Of a stretch of DNA of 64,000 nt, positions 59,988 to 64,000 are shown piece by piece. This stretch comes from Phytophthora quininea (Eukaryota; Oomycota; Peronosporomycetes; Peronosporales; Peronosporaceae), in assembly GCA_011947345.1 (NCBI GenBank), contig JAAVTG010000620.1, positions 124,001 to 188,000 of the forward strand, read 5' to 3'. Below the pieces are notes generated by a model, which worked only from the letters and a program-made list of their open reading frames with translations, did no database searches and was not told where the DNA came from. A program made the translations under genes and the position numbers. The stretch's first letter is position 1. Every line of letters starts with the position of its first letter.

Positions 59988-61281
59988 TAATGTCAACGGT
60001 GGTCACTACCGGTGAGTATCAGTACGATATTGCTTGTATGTATCTGCCAATTTTCTCACATATCCACGAAGGCAGATGGCGCGGCTGCGAAGCAGGCCAA
60101 AAATAAATATTACCGGTACAATAGGGGTTCTCAATTGCGCAGCAAATCGTATCCCAGTATTCGTGTAACCCTAGTGTTATAATAAATCGAATTATAATAT
60201 TAACCCAAGTGCCTGTCTTCACGTTGAAACAAACTCATCTACATTTTCTAGCTGGGAGATTCTTCGTTTAGTTTTAGCTGATATCTTTATCTAATCGATC
60301 TTAAGTTTTTAGCGTCGGAAAAGACAATCGATTGCACACATTTTTATCATTTTCATTAGAAAGTTTTACTAGTATTATAGATGGTAAAACTGGCAATACA
60401 AAGCTCGTGTCTGAAATCTCGTGCCAATAAAACCAGTAAAGTTAAAAGCAACTTCGTTGCAACGTCGAAACTCCAAGCAGCACGCAACAATACGGTGGTA
60501 AGTCGGCGCCATCAACGGATGCAGGCGGCAATGTCGGCACATACACTTTTGCGTCAGATGCTAGTCGAACGCGGCGCTAGTCGCCAATATCGCAACTGCT
60601 GATTACAGCGTCGTTGTCGCAGTGCTTCTATGAAGAGTATCAACACTAGCGAAAGCTTGAGATCGAATGAAAACCGCGCTGCGAGCTGCATTCTGCGAGG
60701 TTTTACACCCCCGTATGACTAAGAGCATGACGCCAAGGCCTGCGACTGGATAGTCGTGGACCGTAATCGCCCGGAGCGCTGTGGCGGTCCCTCTTCGTGA
60801 GACTTTCAGCCTCCAGCCCACCTCTTTGCATCCTGCACACCTGAAAGGGCTGGCTGGCGACCAGCATAAAGTGCGGGAACCGCTGGGCAAAGCCTTGCCA
60901 TCATCATTTCGCTGGCCGTCAACGCAAAAGTAATCCGGCCGCTTTTCGGCCAATCGGCGTCGACCCTAACGAACGTGGACCACACCATGTTGATGGCAAA
61001 GTAATGAAACGTACTAAGATAGTGCGCATTTCCATTCAAATTCCAAGTAGTCGACCGTTACTCGCAGTTATCCGATCCTCTACGTTGTCACTGTTGATGG
61101 CAGGGATTGACAAGTTGAAGCGCGTCAGGTACCGCTGTCTTTGCAGCCGCACCGCGCCGTGTAGGAAGGATATGTCTTCTGGCCGAGTCTTGCTTGCCGA
61201 CAGCATACACACGCCACACAGGGCATTGCCTTCCCATTCTGGAACTTCGTGTCTGCTGCTCAAGTCAAAGGGGAGACAGCC
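59988..61281. other. Intergenic before the ABC transporter, no gene recognised
   Basis: About 1.3 kb. A 73-residue Lys/Arg/Ser-rich open frame at 60381-60602 has no recognisable family. CCATTCT at about 61234 fits the initiator TCAYTYY (YCAYTYY) and lies about 50 bp before the transporter ATG. Confidence 0.4.
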
Positions 61282-64000
61282 ATGAACAACACGGACGATC
61301 GGTCCTCGCATGTCGAGGGCCCCAAGATCAGCTACGAGTCGGGCAAGACGCTGATGGCGCAGGGCCCCGAGGCCTTCCACGATCTCATGGCCACCAAGGT
61401 CGAGGCGGCCATGGGGAGGCCCATACCGCAGGTCGAGGTGCGCTTCAGCAACCTGTCGGTGTCCGCCGACATCGTCGTGGCCGACGACCACAGCACCACG
61501 TACGAGCTGCCAACCATCACGAACGAGCTCAAGAAGACGCTCATGGGGCCCAAAAGCTCACGGTGCGCAAGGAGATCCTCAAGAACGTCAGTGGCCGCTT
61601 CCGACCTGGAAAGATCACGCTGCTGCTCGGTCAACCTGGCTCGGGAAAGTCGTCGCTCATGAAGATGCTCAGCGGCCGGTTCCCCATGACCAAGAACATC
61701 ACAGTGGAAGGCGACATGTCGTTCAATAACGTGTCGGGTAAGGAAATCCTCGACCGACTCTCGCAATTCGTGTCCTACGTCAACCAGCGAGACAAGCACT
61801 TCCCCACGTTGACTGTCAAGGAGACGTTGCACTTCGCACACACTTTCTGCGGCGGCGACCTCATGGCGAAGGGCAAGGGCATGATGGAGTTGGGCTCGCA
61901 CCACAGCGACCTGCAAGCACTGGAAGAGGCCAAGAAGATCTTTGCCAATTACCCGGATGTGGTGCTGCACCAGCTAGGGCTCCAAATCTGCCAGGATACC
62001 ATCGTCGGCGATGCAATGCTTCGAGGAATTTCCGGTGGTGAGCGCAAACGCGTGACGACTGGCGAAATGGAGTTCGGCATCAAGTACGTGAGTTTGATGG
62101 ACGAGATCAGCACGGGGCTCGACAGTGCAGCCACGTTCGACATCATCAATACGCAACGCAGTGTGGCCCACCGACTCAACAAGACGGTGGTCATCGCTCT
62201 GCTACAACCGTCGCCCGAGGTGTTCGCTCTGTTCGACGACGTGATGATCCTGAACGGCGGCGAGCTCATGTACCATGGCCCGTGCAACAAGGCCGAGGAA
62301 TACTTCAACTCGATAGGCTTCAAGTGTCCGCCCGAGCGTGACCTGGCCGACTTCATGTTGGACTTGGGCACACGCGAGCAGCACCGCTACGAGGCCACGC
62401 ACCCGGTCAGGCAGCCTCGCAGCTCCAGCGAGTTCGCCGAGAGCTTCCGGATGTCCCAAATCTACCAGGAGACCTTGCAAGCACTGGAAGGTCCGTACGA
62501 CCCGATTCTGCTGGAGACTGCCAAGGACATCATCCAGCCGATGCCGGCGTTCCAGCAGCCACTCGTGGAGAGTGTGCGAGCGCTGCTGTGGCGATCTCTG
62601 TTGATCATGTACCGCAACAAACCCTTCGTCTTCGGCAAGCTCATGATGATCACCATCATGGGTCTGCTCTACTGCTCCATCTTCAACAACTTTGACCCGA
62701 CGCAAATCTCGGTCGTCATGGGCGTCATCTTCGCCGCCGTCATGTTCCTCTCGATGGGTCAAGGTGCCATGATGCCCGTCTACATCTCTGGTCGCGACAT
62801 CTTCTACAAGCAACGTCGAGCCAACTTCTACCGGACCGGGTCCTATGTGGTCGCCACGACGCTCAGTCAGATCCCGATGGCCATCATGGAAACTCTCGTC
62901 TTTGGGTCGCTGTTGTACTGGGTCTGTGGCTTCGCAGCCGAGGCGAAGCTCTTCATCATCTTCGAGATCGTGCTCTTCCTGTCCAATCTTGCTATGGGCA
63001 TGTGGTTCTTCTTCCTGGCTGGGGTCTGCTCCGACGAGAACGTCGTGATGCCAGTGGGTATGGTGTCAATCCTCGTCTTCATCATCTTTGCGGGTTTCAT
63101 CGTGACCAAGAGCCAAATCCCAGACTACCTCATCTGGGCGCATTGGATCAGTCCCATCATGTGGGCTCTTAAAGCTCTCGCCATCAACCAGTACCGATCG
63201 AGCGAGTTGGATGTGTGCGTCTACGCCGGCGTCGACTACTGCACGGACTATGGCATGACCATGGGCAAGTACTACCTCAACACGTTCGATATCGCCTCGG
63301 AGAAGGTGTGGATCGTGTACGCCATCATCTACCTGGTTGCCATCTACGTGGTCTTCATGTTCCTGTCGTACCTCGCCCTCGAGTACGTTCGCTACGAAAC
63401 ACCGGAGAACGTCGACGTCTCTGTGAAGAAGCTTGAAGAGGATGCTTACGCTCTCATGAGGACGCCCAAGGGAGCAGACAGCAAGGGAAATGCTGTGGTT
63501 GAGCTTCCAGTTACCGACCGTGAGAAGAATTTCGTGCCGGTGACGGTGGCTTTCCAGGACTTGCACTACTGGGTGCCGGACCCGCACAACCCCAAAGCCT
63601 CTCTGGAGCTACTGAAGGGCATTAACGGATACGCTGTGCCTGGTTCGATCACTGCTCTGATGGGATCGACGGGAGCAGGCAAGACGACGCTCATGGATGT
63701 GATCGCTGGCCGCAAGACTGGGGGCAAGATCGAAGGCAAGATTCTGCTCAACGGCTACGAGGCCAACGACCTCGCCATTCGCCGCTGCACGGGCTACTGC
63801 GAGCAGATGGACATCCACTGCGAGGCCGCTACGATTCGCGAGGCGCTGACCTTCAGCTCGTTCCTGCGTCAAGACGCCTCGATTTCGGATGCCAAGAAGT
63901 TCGACTCCGTGGACGAGTGTATTGAGCTGCTGGGCATGGAGGACATCGCCGACCAAATCATCCGTGGCAGCTCGGTGGAGCAGATGAAGCGTCTGACGAT
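61282..64000 (+). CDS. Full-size PDR/ABCG transporter, 5' part, one frameshift, runs off right edge
   Basis: The start MNNTDDRSSHVEGPKISYES (61282) leads to the PDR N-terminal region. The frame breaks at the A run 61552-61555, one base short; after it the frame is open to the window end. NBD1 has Walker A GQPGSGKSS, the ABC signature ISGGERKRVTTGEM and Walker B-like YVSLMDEISTGLD. Six membrane helices follow (about 62580-63390), with QRRANFYRTGSYVVATTLSQ between helices. NBD2 begins DLHYWVPDPHNP with Walker A GSTGAGKTT and is cut near its signature (SVEQMKRLTI). The NBD-TMD-NBD-TMD order is the plant/oomycete PDR type. These plasma membrane pumps export drugs and plant defence compounds; substrate unknown. 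Confidence 0.92.

Overview
The window looks like the genome of a plant-pathogenic oomycete, most likely Phytophthora or a close relative. The reasons are: Crinkler (CRN) effector-type genes with the LQLF(V/L)AK header motif and P-loop NTPase domains; secreted and membrane-anchored carbohydrate-active enzymes (three GH30, one GH10, a thaumatin-like protein); spliceosomal introns of about 60-75 nt; matches to the oomycete initiator (TCATTYY) with a downstream flanking element at some promoters; and a dense, diverse transposon load. This is established knowledge applied to what the sequence shows; no species is claimed.

Layout. 1-1409: the frameshifted end of an unrecognised gene that enters from the left edge. 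1794-2531: a small secreted repeat protein. 2725-4285: a broken CRN gene. 4540-5850: a three-exon thaumatin-like gene with a Pro-Thr stalk and membrane anchor (minus). 7901-8814: a two-exon lysine methyltransferase-like gene. 8905-14220: two CRN genes arranged tail to tail; their 5' halves form an inverted repeat of about 1.5 kb while their 3' halves differ. 14303-19648: a hAT element and a non-LTR retrotransposon inserted into overlapping target sites, both with recognisable target-site duplications. 19721-25444: a minus-strand array of two GH30 genes and one GH10 xylanase. 26343-30244: alpha-tubulin and a third, intact GH30 gene on the plus strand. 30346-31266: a CDK7-like kinase.

31475-50580 is a transposon graveyard: a piggyBac-like element with TTAA ends, a degraded MULE with an Ulp1-like protease region, a second hAT transposase, a divergent frameshifted histone H4 copy, a two-frame hypothetical gene and a pogo-like element with TA duplications. 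From 52430 a second alpha-tubulin, almost identical to the first, is followed by a 2-oxoglutarate/Fe(II) oxygenase-like gene, a Crypton tyrosine-recombinase element, another pogo-like DDE element, and the 5' part of a full-size PDR/ABCG transporter that runs off the right edge.

Many reading frames are interrupted by single-base losses, repeatedly in short G or C runs, in genes that otherwise keep strong coding signal. This may be sequencing or assembly error rather than decay. Calls of 'pseudogene' should be read with that in mind. The gene-rich blocks (cell-wall or glycan enzymes, effectors, tubulin, transporter) sit between transposon-rich blocks, the two-speed organisation known for Phytophthora.
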